From contig NC_059502.1 in assembly GCF_914767665.1 (NCBI RefSeq), forward strand, positions 57,332,031 through 57,396,030: a stretch of DNA of 64,000 nucleotides, written 5' to 3'. This DNA is from Harmonia axyridis (lineage: Eukaryota; Arthropoda; Insecta; Coleoptera; Coccinellidae). Made by a program: the position numbers and the translations under genes. A model generated the notes under the pieces. The model saw only the letters and a program-made list of their open reading frames with translations. It did not search any database and was not told the origin of the DNA. Numbering within the stretch: position 1 is the stretch's first letter; every line of letters begins with the position of its first letter. Shown here piece by piece: positions 34,191-46,066 of this stretch.

Positions 34191-35171
34191 CGAAATATTC
34201 TGGATTCCTCCAAGTGACTTTAGATATGCCTTTATCGAACCGCTCCAAATATGGATATCATGGGGACAATTCTAGAGATGAGCCCATCCAGATGAACAAA
34301 AAAATTGATGAGGAGATGACATTTTCTTCTGAAATTTGTCAGCCAAATATTTCACTAATTGAATGTTTTTTAAATTTTTTGTTTTGGGTTTTATTGCTTT
34401 ATCAAAGATGAATGTTAGGATAAACAGATTTTATTGTTTGAGAGTTTTTATTCAGTGCAAAGCAGTTTTATAACCAAACTGGTAATTTTCAACATTTATA
34501 TCCCAGCGTATGCCTAAAAATGTTGAACTATGAATGGAAATGTTCACTGGTTGAATTTCATTAATCCTACACTGTCCTCTACAGTTTCTATTGAGATAAA
34601 TCCTACAAGAATATATAAAAAGGTTCTTGGAAAAAAGTGTATCATGAGAACTCCTAATTTCATTGTGATTCCCCCTGTTGTTCAAGGTTTCAACCTGATC
34701 TGGCGGTTTAATCCGCATCAATACCAACTGTTAATCATCATCTCAATAGTTTCGAAATAATGATAGGTACGGATTTTATATTTCACCTACTTCAACCTGG
34801 GGCAAGGTCAGGTTTTTAAGTTCTTTCATAGGGATGGAATTTCACATGATATCGAAAAACAATTCTAAATACATTCAAGTTGTAGGTACGTCAGCTGAAA
34901 AAATTCACATCATTCAGAAAACAAAATAACGGAAATTAATAAATCAAAAAGCTTCTTTGAAAGAACAGTCGAAAACTTAACCCGTATAGTTTGCCAACAA
35001 AAACGAACCACTAAAAATTAGGCAAAAGTTCAAGATTCATTTCCGTCAAAGCTACTAGACGGTTTTTTCTCCTGTGTCAGTGTGTGAACCTTATGCGCAT
35101 AATAAACTCTTTTTTACAAATACCGGCTGTCGTAATTATAGCTTGCTTTTTCATAAAATTTGTAATAAAAT

Positions 35172-35534
35172 AATAGATTGTAACAGTTACATTATCAAGT
35201 TTGAATTAAACTTACACTTTAGCCTTGTCTTTTTCTGACATTTTCATTTTTGATTCACTCCATTATCTTTCTTATTATTAGAGAAACACCATTTTACAGC
35301 ATAACATGATATTATGGAAAATAAAGATCCAAATTTAAAAAGTAAAAACGAAACAAACTAAAAAGAAATAAATTGAACGATAACAGTAACATTACCAAGT
35401 TGGAATTGAACTTACACTTTAGCCTTATCTTTTTCCAACATTTTCATTTTCGATTCACTTCATTATCTTTCTTATTACTCGAAAAACATCATTTTATATC
35501 ATAACATGATTTTATGGAAAACGAAGATCCAAAT
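35172..35534 (-). repeat. Tandem duplication of a short exon-like segment
   Basis: Blocks 35172-35338 and 35378-35534 are diverged direct repeats. On the minus strand both contain a short start MKM[S/L]EKDKAKV followed by stop, with GTGTAAGTT (donor-like) overlapping the end. The third residue codes differently in the two copies (TCA versus TTG) while the rest of the peptide is kept. No downstream exon could be assigned. Confidence 0.4.
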
Positions 35535-35912
35535 CCCGGATTTGGATCCGGGCTCTAAGCTGGTCATACCCTGATAACGCTACCGACTTCTTGTTATTTT
35601 CTCACAACTCGAGCCAACTTAACTCTTGGCATATCTGGCTCAAAAAATAGTTCTAATAAAAAGTGCTCTTTTTTTATAACAGGTATTCCAATAAAAGGTT
35701 TAATTTTGAATAGCTAGCTATTTGGGCGGCGTTTACTTTTAAAGCTGTCATCTTTTGACATTTGGCAAGTGAAAACTACGCCTAAGATGTCTAGGCATCT
35801 TAACCACGCCATTACTAAAATGAAAGACACGCTTCCAAAACGCATTGATATTCACTACAGAAACAATCAAAATTTCAGGTATAATATATCCAAAGTCACT
35901 TGGAAAAAACCA

Positions 35913-36802
35913 GAATAAAACAACGATGGATTATTCGATTGACATGAATTTTATTTATCCGCAATATAACCTTGTGACATTACATTTTAAATATGATTTC
36001 TGGCATATGACCGCCACGTCTGGCTCGGATGTAGTCCAATCTGGACGTCCAATTTTCGATGACTTTTTCCAACATTTGTTGCCGTATATCGGCAATAACA
36101 CGGAGAATGTTGTCTTCCAAATGGTCAAGGGTTTGTGGCTTATCCGCATAGACCAATGACTTTACATAGCCCCACAGAAAGTAGTTTAGCGGTGTTAAAT
36201 CACAAGATCTTGGAGGCCAATTTACATGTCGAAAACGTCAAATTAGGCGGTCACCAAACGTGTCTTTCAATAAATCGATTGTGGCACGAGCTGTGTGACA
36301 TGTTGCGCCGTCTTGTTGGAACCACAGCTCCTGGACATCATGGTTGTTCAATTCAGAAATGAAAAAGTTAGTAATCATGGCTCTATACCGATCACCATTG
36401 ACTGTAACGTTCTGGCCATCATCGTTTTTGAAGAAGTACGGACCAATGATTCCACCAGCCCATAAACCGCACCAAACAGTCAGTTTTTCTGGATGTAACG
36501 GTGTTTCGACTTACACTTGAGGATTAGCTTCACTCCAAATGCGGCAGTTTTGTTTGTTGACGTAGCCATTCAACCAGAAGTGCGCTTCATCGCTAAACAA
36601 AATTCGCTTATGAAAATCGGGAACAACGGCAATCTCATTTTGGGCACTATTTGCAAGCGTTGTCAGGCGTGAATCTATTCATGATGAATTGCCAAACCGA
36701 ACTGAGAATAAATCACTTGACAGCTGTTAGCTGTTAAATCGGTCGCCATCTTGAACAGTAATGCCAACTTAAAGTTATATACCTCGAAAAAAAAAACACC
36801 CA
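35913..36802 (-). mobile_element. DD41D mariner-like element, copy 2
   Basis: It is the same family as at 10510, but its left terminal repeat is missing (homology starts at AATAAAACAACGATGG). The minus strand retains SDEAHFW, QQDGATCHTA and TPLDYFLWG-type blocks with stops and frameshifts. Its internal deletion junction differs from that of copies 1, 3 and 4 (it keeps a CGATTTTCATAAGCG-side segment). Confidence 0.75.
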
Positions 36803-36822
36803 TTACAAGGGTTGTCCAAGTT

Positions 36823-37960
36823 TCCAGAAATTCCTTTGGGGCCTGTATACTTATTACTTAACAATACTTTCAAATAAACCCCAGTATTTAGCGGTTCGCG
36901 GTATCCACTTCAAAAGGGACATCTGGCCGAGCCTTTTTATGGACTAGTTCAAGTGACTTTGGTTATACAATACAGTCACAGTTCGCAAAACTAAAGAACT
37001 TTTGGGTCATTGATATGAAGCAACTTCTTGCTCTGCAATGGTGAAACTTGTGGAAAAATGTGAGCTGTTAGCGATGTGGAGAATGGGGATCAGTATATCC
37101 AAGCATGATTGTTGAAATTTCTTTCCATCCTCAACATGTCACTGTTTGCTGCGGTTTTTGGAGTCATTGGAACCCTTATTTGGAAATGAGGCTGTTGCAA
37201 CTGTTACGGTGAATGGTCTGCTATAATGACTGATTTTTTTGTGACCGGAATGGAAAGAGAAGGATGCCTTATTATTTCTCGAAGAGGTGATCACAATTGA
37301 CCACCTAAATCTTGTAATTCAGCACCCTATCCAGAGCCACATAAAAGATAAGGTCTATGTCAATGCGCCACAATCGATTCAAGACTAAAGATGGAATTCG
37401 TGAAGTTATCGATGGCATACAGCCGCAAATGTGCGAATTTGGAAAATGGAAAATTTAATGAAAAGGATATGGTGTTGCACCCATAGCTGTTACTGCCATT
37501 TGTCTTATAATCTAATATTGTTAACAGGGAACACCACCACGTGACATACTCATGATCTGATGTCAATATTTGCCCAAAGGAGGAGGGACAAAAATGATCA
37601 GTAGTAATTAGAAATGTTACACGTTGAAAGGTTGTATTTTACGACTCTTTTTATACATTTTCACAAAATCAGAATTTCACCTCTTATGTTATGATTTTTG
37701 TTAAGATTTTATTTACGAATATTTTTAAAATATATCAGTGCTTTGTAGGAATACAATATCATCAATTATTTTGCGAAGAATGAAAAGTATTCAAAAAAAA
37801 TTTTTTCATTATCAAATTAAAAATATTGAAATACTACAATGTAGATTATTTTTTAAAGAAATTATGTGAAAACTTCATCAAAATTGGTGAAGAAATATCT
37901 CTTATTTCGTTTTGAACTGAGCAGTTACGTGGTGTTGTTCCCTTTCAATGGTAGGTATAC
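36823..37960 (+). pseudogene. Decayed DDE_3-type transposon
   Basis: From the GGGTTGTCCAA terminus, the plus strand has scattered transposase blocks: HPQHVTVCCGFW near 37130 and REVIDGIQPQM near 37400, interrupted by stops. The stretch 37620-37955 also matches the right half of the TTAA repeat at 55570-55796 (CAGTTACGTGGTGTTG). No intact gene. Confidence 0.5.
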
Positions 37961-38576
37961 CTTCCTCTTTACAATGAAATAAACATCGATCAATTCCTTT
38001 CGAAATATTGCTTTTTTCGGTATTAAAATGAAAGCTCTTATTAGAAAAGCTTTTTTTTTCAAAATTACAATGAAAACGTCATATTTTGAGAAACAAGATA
38101 CTCGAAAAGTTCTACTTTTTCACTGCCGATTGGAAAATTGTTGCTATATCAACGATGAATTACTTTTCCGTCCACCGGAGTGAAAAGTGTAGCCTAGCAG
38201 CGCAGCTCAGCGGCGGCAGACCCTAACGAGTCGTCACTGCATGGAACTGGACCACCAAATATGAAAACATATACATTTTTAGGTTTAGGTCAGTTAGTAT
38301 TCATGGGGATAAGGAATATTTTCTGAAATTAATCAATAGTAATCCACCACAATTATTGCTTAGAAAACTGAATATTTATAATAAATTCTAGAGATCATTT
38401 GATAAAAATCATTCAATTTTCGATGACCTTGTAACTGACGTTTTGTTTTCTGTCAATTAAATTGACAAATCATAAGATGTTATTAAAATTATATTGAATT
38501 AATTTATATATCCAAAAGATTTCTAGGTTTTATTCAGAAATCAAGAGTGTTAAAATAAGATTAAACGCAAAATACC

Positions 38577-40726
38577 ATGGACGGAAATAAAGATGAAGCT
38601 GAAAGATGTATTCAATTAGCTGAGAAATATGTGAAAGAAAACAATCGGGAAAAAGCAGAAAAATTCCTTCACAAAGCTGAACGTCTATTTCCGACACAAA
38701 AGGCTAAGGGTAATTCAAATGTAACTGTAGCCCTTATGTTCCGAATATTAATGAATATGATTTTCAGATCTCCTTGTACGAGTAAGTTTGATGTCTAATA
38801 TATCAGAAACACAGCTACCAAGAAAACGGAAAGTGAGCCCTAAAAATGAGGACATTCCTAAGACAATTGATTACACTCCAGATCAAGTGGAGGCTGTTAA
38901 AAGAATAAAGAAATGTAAGGATTATTATGAAATTTTAGGTGTCAGTAAAGATGCTACTGACTCGGACATAAAGAAAGCTTACAAAAAATTGGCACTACAG
39001 TTTCATCCTGACAAAAACAAAGCCCCAGGATCTGCAGAAGCGTTCAAAGCAATAGGTATTGTGAAATTTAAGCTTCAATAGGTTCAAGGTATTATTCATG
39101 CAATCTATTTCCTGTAGGAAATGCTGTTGCTATATTGACGGATGTTGAAAAACGTAAACAATATGATCTGTATGGTAATGATGAGGATAGAATGGCAAAG
39201 AACTCTCGTTTCCATTCACATTCATTCACTAGGGGTTTTGAAGCAGAAGCTACTCCTGAAGATTTATTCAATATGTTCTTTGGAGGTGGCTTAGGAGGTT
39301 CTAATGTTTACGTTAGAAGGGATGGACGCTGGCAAAGACAGACCTCTAATCATCATGAAAACCATAGGCAAAGGAATGAGGTGATGTCACATTAACTTCA
39401 TATTGTTCAAAAGGGTTTTGAAACAATAAAATAACTTTTGTTCTTCTATTTTCAGCAAGGTGGATATGGCGCTTTTCTACAATTGCTACCAATTATATTG
39501 GCAATTGTTTTATCTATGGCATCTAGTTTTATTATATCTGACCCACATTATAGTCTACAGTCCAATTCGTAAGTGTATATTTCTTTTTAATTTCTTGCTG
39601 AGATTCCAAAAACCTTTTATGACATTAAATTTGAGAATTGACATAAAAGGGTAAATAATTGATTTCTGGTAATTCCACATTTTTGAAGAAAAAATGTACA
39701 TAGACTTGACCTTGTCATTATGAAAAAAACTGAAAACAATTTATAGATATTTTCATAAAGAAGCTTCAACTATCTCTCCAAACAATTTTTCACATAACTA
39801 AATAGGCTATTTGACAGTATATAAAAATATTTAGATTTGGTTATATGTGTTGAAGCCTTGGTACCAGTACACCTGTACTGATTTAAGGTCAGATAAATAA
39901 GGATTATTATTATTATACCTTAATTCAATCAAAAAAATATCAAAAAAATTTCCTCAAATAGTGTTTCATTAGAATGTTAATAACTTCGAGATTTTTACAT
40001 GGAAATTTCTATTTTTCTAGCTGATTATTTGATAGGATATCAAAAATCTGCCAAGTAGCTCATTATTAACTACAAAAAAACACAATAGACTTTGAGTTCC
40101 CAGAGCAAAGTAACTCCTGACACGGTAATCAGTAGCACTGTACCTTTCTGAGATATACTGATGTTAATAATGATCAAATACAACACAAAAACATCTCACT
40201 CACATTTTTTTATGATGCTACATAGTTTTGTGCCAGTTGAAAAATGTCGACATGTAAAATTTCCATTAAAAGTACTGAAATAATTCATGTAATTTTCTTT
40301 AATAACTAGCAGATTAGAAAGTAACGCTCCAAGTTTTGATAAATATTGCGATACTATTGAATTTTAAGTACTACATTTGAGTGTGATATATTCTTGATAA
40401 ATGTTTATTTTTTTTGTAGGAAGTATTCGGTTCACAGGACCACCCAAAGTTTGAAAATCCCCTACTATGTGAAGAAGAACTTCCCTACTGAATATCAGGG
40501 TTCCGTTCAGAGGCTGGAACTGTCTGTAGAAGAGGAATATGTGACTGGTCTACAGCATGCTTGCTATAGGGAGAAAAATTACCGTAAATGTTTCACTTTA
40601 CTATACTACAGTATTATTAATATATTACTCTATATTTTGAACAGCTTATGCCAATTTTTTGGGTTGACTAGTGATAATATCGAAGAAGACTTTTTTCCTT
40701 CTGATCCTGACATTTGCGAATTTTAA
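38577..40726 (+). CDS. DNAJB12/14-like ER J-domain co-chaperone (about 367 aa)
   Basis: Exons are 38577-38709, 38768-39055, 39118-39380, 39456-39568 and 40420-40726, with phases 1, 1, 0 and 2. Exon 1 is the conserved N-terminal motif (MDGNKDEAERCIQLAEKYV). Exon 2 starts the J domain, HPD at residues 124-126. Exon 3 ends it and adds a Gly/Phe-rich part (FNMFFGGGLGG). Exon 4 carries the membrane segment (LLPIILAIVLSMASSFII, about 236-257). Exon 5 begins the DUF1977-type region (VHRTTQSLKIPYYVKKNF). This is the usual layout of ER-anchored J proteins that present clients to Hsc70 in ER-associated degradation. The last exon reads past a donor-like site (AATTACC|GTAAAT) into 47 more codons ending CEF. 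A final exon like that of the paralog at 55078 was not found. Confidence 0.9.
39885..39918 (+). repeat. LINE 3' end with (ATT)n tail
   Basis: AGATAAATAAGGATTATTATTATTAT in an intron of the DNAJB12/14-like gene matches the LINE 3' tails listed at 30395 and 62606. Confidence 0.5.
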
Positions 40727-42595
40727 AGTATTGTGGACCGTTCGAAATATAGAGAAATATATAATATTGATTGTCTCAAAATCTTTGTGTATCGTATGTT
40801 TCAATAGATTCTTTTTTGATTGCATGTTTTAGTGGGTATAAGTTTAGAAGTTTGCATAAAATGATTACATCAAGATACATGCATGTTTCAGAATTTCAAA
40901 TAATTCAACGATATTTTCAGTTATGCACGATATCACATTGAGAAGAAAAACTTTTCGAGAAGAAAAATTAAGATTTTTGAAAATCATTCAGATCTGTTGA
41001 TTTTGTTCTTGAGGGGTACATTTTTCTACATAAAAATCATAAGAAATCATTTTATCCCTCTGCGCAGCAATTCCAAACCCCTCAAATTTGAATAGTGAAG
41101 ATTGGCCTCGTGATAAGTTGAAAAGATCTTTTCCTCCTGACCATGACAGTGAAAATTTTTTTCAAAGTCTGATTACGTAATATTCGGTTCGAATATGAAA
41201 TACCTTTTAATTATTCATTATTATTATCAAAACTTTACTTGGTTTTTGAAGAAGAATGGCTTTTGCATGCTTGTTCAAAATTGTATTGATATAATTTCAT
41301 CACGAAATTTTGCATGAACCTTAAATAAAAATGTGGATACTTTTTACACAATGTCATTAAATTTTTTGGAAGAATTTTCTTGAGGAAACAAAAACGCATT
41401 TAAAAGTAAGAAATTCACGCTTGGATGTTGTATTTTTCTCCTCTCGATAAAAGATGTTTTACAGAATGATTCATTAAGAATGCCCAATCTCTGAATTCTA
41501 GATTCTATAACAACATGCCTTAGACAATAATTCTAGTTTCCGAAATACTGAGTGTTTAAAGTTCAAATATGGAATTTGATTTTTGCAATAATTTTATGTT
41601 TTTACAATTTCTATTTGGAAATAGTCATCTTCAATTTTTTGGATTGCGGATTGCCAATTCGGACTTAGTTTTGTTAAAAGAGAGCGCAAGTTACAACACT
41701 TGGTTATGTTTAGTAAATCAGAGTTTTTTTTTCGGTTGAACTATGAATAAAATAACAATATCAAAAAGCGTTAAATTCTATTAAACACTAGAGATTAAAT
41801 TAATGAGTGAAGTATCTTCTACATCTTTATGAGACTGTTTTATGCAAAGTCATACATTTATCAAGGAAATGGTTTATCTAAACTGTACCCAAATGTTTTG
41901 TCAAACAATTCTGCCTTATTCCGTGAGGAATAATTAAACACACTTGAGCCAGATCTCTCATGTAAGCCTTAAGTGATTCAAAGGGCTCAATTGATGCTTG
42001 AATGATGAGCGCTCAAAAGCTCCTGACTTCATGTCATTGTCTCCCCCAATTTTTTTCGATATACCTACTGCTTGAATTTTCTATGATTCTGACGTCGCTA
42101 TTAACACTAAATTTAACACGAAGCTTGGAATTGTTAGTCAACATACCTTTTACGGTTAAGCGCTGAAATTTTCGATTTTTCTCCGACTCAGTATCAGTAG
42201 GCGCATAGAACTTCTCAAATTTTTAGAAATACATACACAGGGTGCATCAAAAAAGTGTAATTGACCAAACATGTTTTTTTCTTATATAACACCCTGTTTT
42301 TATTGAAGTTTCAGATTGGATGAAATAAATGAATCCAACTTGGAAAAACCTAATGAATCAAATCATTTAAATGAGATTTTGAAAGCGAATATTTGAAGAA
42401 TATTATACTCGCAGTTTGAAATGGTTATATAATGTCCAACGATCCACATATTCAGTTTATAAAAATGTATCTATTCAACAATACATCAAATGTAAATGAT
42501 AGGACCTAACCTAATGGTTGAATCTGTTATTGATACAGTAGGTCGTGTCTATGTACTTATAGTCTATTCACTTTAGGAATGAAATGACATCACAT
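40727..42595. other. Downstream region of the canonical J-domain gene
   Basis: AT-rich, no clear exon. A possible poly(A) signal (AATAAA) lies near 41325. I looked for a final exon with the family's PSC motif and did not see one. Confidence 0.4.
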
Positions 42596-43066
42596 ATAGG
42601 GTATGGACCGTATATCACCTTGGTTATTATCGTCAGTAAGTTGGTGGTCCGTAGGTATATGTCAAATTCATCAAAAACTGGTGGCTATTTCCTCAAACTT
42701 TGGTGAGTTATCTGTCACCAGAGCAACCGTACTTTTATTCTGGTTAGGTTCGGTAACCACGCCCACTCCGGTTGGCAGTTGTCCTTTTAATTTTCAGATT
42801 ATTGTTTATGAATATTTTCCATGACATCTTACACTCAAAAACTTTATAATTTTAATTATGAAACAAATACCCTTCAGATGTAAATAACTATTAGTTATTT
42901 ACAAATTAAAAGAGATCAACCATTTATCACCTCCAAAATTCTGTCAATGAAAAATTTAGTTGACAAGTGTCAAGCGGTCCGTAAATACGAAGCAGGTTAC
43001 CTGAAAAATTGAAAACCACTAGTAATCGCTCTGATATTCTCGGAGATATACGGACCATACCCATAG
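42596..43066. repeat. MITE-like element with GGGTATGGACCGTATATC ends
   Basis: The left end TATAGGGTATGGACCGTATA is matched by the inverted right end (TATACGGACCATACCC). The interior motif CAGGTTACCTGAAA is shared with 15750. Confidence 0.6.
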
Positions 43067-43219
43067 TGAGATTTTGGTACCGACCAAAAACTTCTTGTAA
43101 CTGCTTGAAGCGTTCACAAATCTTGGGATATTTGCTCGCCCTACTGTTTGTAATTGAAATCTGATATTCTCATTTTTATTCTTGGTTTGGTTTAGTGACT
43201 CAAATAATATGACAGTGTA

Positions 43220-44376
43220 CAGTGCATCCCATTTTGGGTGAGACAGCCAGGTTTCTCGCTTGTTATTTAAAATAGAGCCTTGCGGTTTTCACGTTCCTGT
43301 CCTACTTTTTCGTAAAACTCAAGTTGGTCTAATCAGATTTTGCATAACTGTTTCCGTTCAAGAGATACAGGGTGATTTTGGAAATTGATACTTTTCGAAC
43401 CCCTCCTTTATCTCCGAAGTTATTAGAAATAATGATGAGCTGAAAACTACGTCTGAATCAGAATTCTGCGTAGAATCCAGTGGCGTACTCAATTTTTTTT
43501 TTCGGGGTATGGTTTTGAAGACCATATAATTTTTTCAATGGAACACCATGTATATCATTCCTTCGTTGAATTCGTTATTTTTTCCCTTCAAAATGATGTA
43601 TGATACTATGTAGGTAGGATGTTCAGAAATGTTAAAAAAACACTAAAACATCAAATAATGATGATTTTTTGTAAATGGGCCATGAATTTCCTAAGTTTCA
43701 ATAAGAGGATTATTACTTTTGATTGTTAAAAGTAGTAGTTGATTGATGATACAAACATCCTTTTTGTTATTATGGCTTCAATGCATTTGGGAGCATTGTT
43801 TTATCAAGTAGGCATTGGAGAGAAAAAAAACCAATCTGATCTATCTGTCATCGCTATGAATTATTGTTAACAATTATTGATTCTTTTTTGATATGGAAAA
43901 TCCATTGCCCATTAACAAAAAATCATCAATATTTGATGTTTTAGTGTTTTTTCAACATTTCTGAACATCCTACCTACATAGTATCACACATCATTTTGAA
44001 GGAAAAAAAAATAAGGAATTCAACGATGTAATGATATACATGGTGTTCCATTGAAAAAAATATAGGTTTGTGTTGAATTTTCAAAACCATACCCCGAAAA
44101 AAAAATTAGTACGCCACTGGATTCTACGCAGAATTCTGATTCAGATGTAGTTTTTACCTCAGCATTATTTCTAATAACTTCGGAGATAAAGAGGGGTCCG
44201 AAAAGTATCAATTTCCAAAATCGCCCTGTATCTCTCAAACGGAAACAGTTATGCAAAATCTGATTAGACCAACTTGAGTTTCAGGAAAAAGTAGGACAGG
44301 AACGTGAAAACCGCAAGGCTCTATCTTAAATAACAAGCGAGAAACCTGGCTGTCTCACCCAAAATGGGATGCACTG
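43220..44376. mobile_element. Palindromic foldback element, copy 2 (1157 bp)
   Basis: It has the same ends as the element at 21898 (CAGTGCATCCCATTTTGGG, inverted at the right) and flanking TA. The arms are inverted over about 460 bp each. The centre is shorter and lacks the transposase-tail-like segment of copy 1. Confidence 0.75.
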
Positions 44377-46066
44377 TACAGTACCATGCAAATTCAACAG
44401 TTTTTTCGAAATTGAACGCAGAATAGAAAGAGTGGGTATAATTATTTGAACAGCCACTTGATGTTGATTTTATGTTAAAACTTGGAAGAAATTCACAGCC
44501 TGTTCTATGACGTCATTTCACGCGAAGATGAAAAATAGGGTTTTCCAATAAGACATTTGTTTCATTTTGATATAAAAAGAAGTATCTATTGAGAAATCAA
44601 TGGATGTTTACTTCATTGTAAAGAGGGAGGTATGCGGTATGCCATTGACGCTGGAAAATGATGGCCGCCACGGCTACGATATACTTTTCATGAAATTTTC
44701 GATGATCAATATCAGGCTGTATAACTTTAGAATTTCCTCTTCAAAGTCTTGAATCGATTGTGCAGCTTTGGCATATACCTAATGTTTCTGATGGTGCTAA
44801 AGCAAAAAAAAAGGTGTTGAATCATAAGATCTCAGTGGTCAATTTAATCACTTCTTCGAGAAAAACACTCTCAGGAAACTTTTCACCATTTTTATACTGA
44901 ATTTTAACAAATTCCATTGTGTTGTTGGAGCGTGTGTCGTTCCATTTTTTAGTAATGCCGTAGTTTTTATTTACCAAATGTCAAAAGCTGACAGCTTCAA
45001 AGTGATAGCTTCCCAATAGCAATTAATTAGCGTCTCCTCAGTTTCCTTAGATTCATATATAGATAGATAATATTATTGCTTTATCAACAAAATAATATTC
45101 ACTTTCAGGTGATTCGATGATTTGGAAGGCTAGGAATTTTGGAGATAAGGACCTATTCCAAAGTGCTCAGAATATACCACTTCATTCTTGTCGAAAACTC
45201 GAAGATTTGAGACGTCATGGATAAGCAGGCGACTTGGAACATGATGAAACTATGTGTAACTTTCAACATGTTTTTTATAATTCAACAATAATAAATTGAT
45301 TCTCTGTAGTTAAATCAAGGGTTATTATTCAATTCGAAGAGATTTTTGCAATATGGAACTTTTAATAGATCGAAAAATTATAGTTTTGTGATTGCTATTG
45401 AGTTTGTAAAGAAGTATTCCTCAAGTACACAAGAACTATTGTTGGATGTTTGCAATAATATAGGATATGTTTTAGGATATTGGCTAGTCATTCAAGTTAA
45501 CTTTAATTCCTATATTAGAGAGCTTCTCACAATGTATTCAACATTTTATTGTTATTCATTTTTGGTATATATTTAAGTTATAATAAATTATTGTTGGTAC
45601 ATGTGTTGATATTATTATTATTGAATTTCAAATTAAAAATGTATGGATCCGATATTGGAAATTATGTCTGTAGCTAAAATTTTTTTTGTTTTAGTGAATT
45701 AAACATTATCCAATCTCCAAATATTGACATAATAATTTACATAAAAGGAAAAATATGAAAAAGTTTTTTCATTGAACAAAACCTAAATACCTACAAAAAA
45801 TACCGAAAACAGAATATTTTTCATAATAGTAATGATAACTGACAATCATTTTTGTTTTATTATCATATTCAACAATTTTTAGATTAAAAATTGTGTCTGC
45901 AGTAAGGGTTAAAAAAATTTCGGGAATGACCATCTAATTGAAAAAAAGATAAATTCCCTGTCAATTTTGACTTAGTTTGTCGCTATCTGAATGAAATTTT
46001 ACTTTCAAACCCGGGGAATCCTTGTTTGGATAGTTTATAAAAATATTATGTTGCGTAAATTGTGAA
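44377..46066. other. Spacer with decayed transposon pieces
   Basis: Around 44535-45010 are minus-strand blocks of a DDE_3-type element, with GGGTTTTCCAATAAG and AAATGTCAAAAGCTGACAGC motifs. Related motifs recur near 35690-35770 and 59740-59790. No host exon was seen before 46067. Confidence 0.4.

Noticed and set aside
42236..42300. Short CACAGGGTG...CACCCTGT pair
   Set aside because: Only 8 bp match, with about 45 bp between, too little to claim an element.
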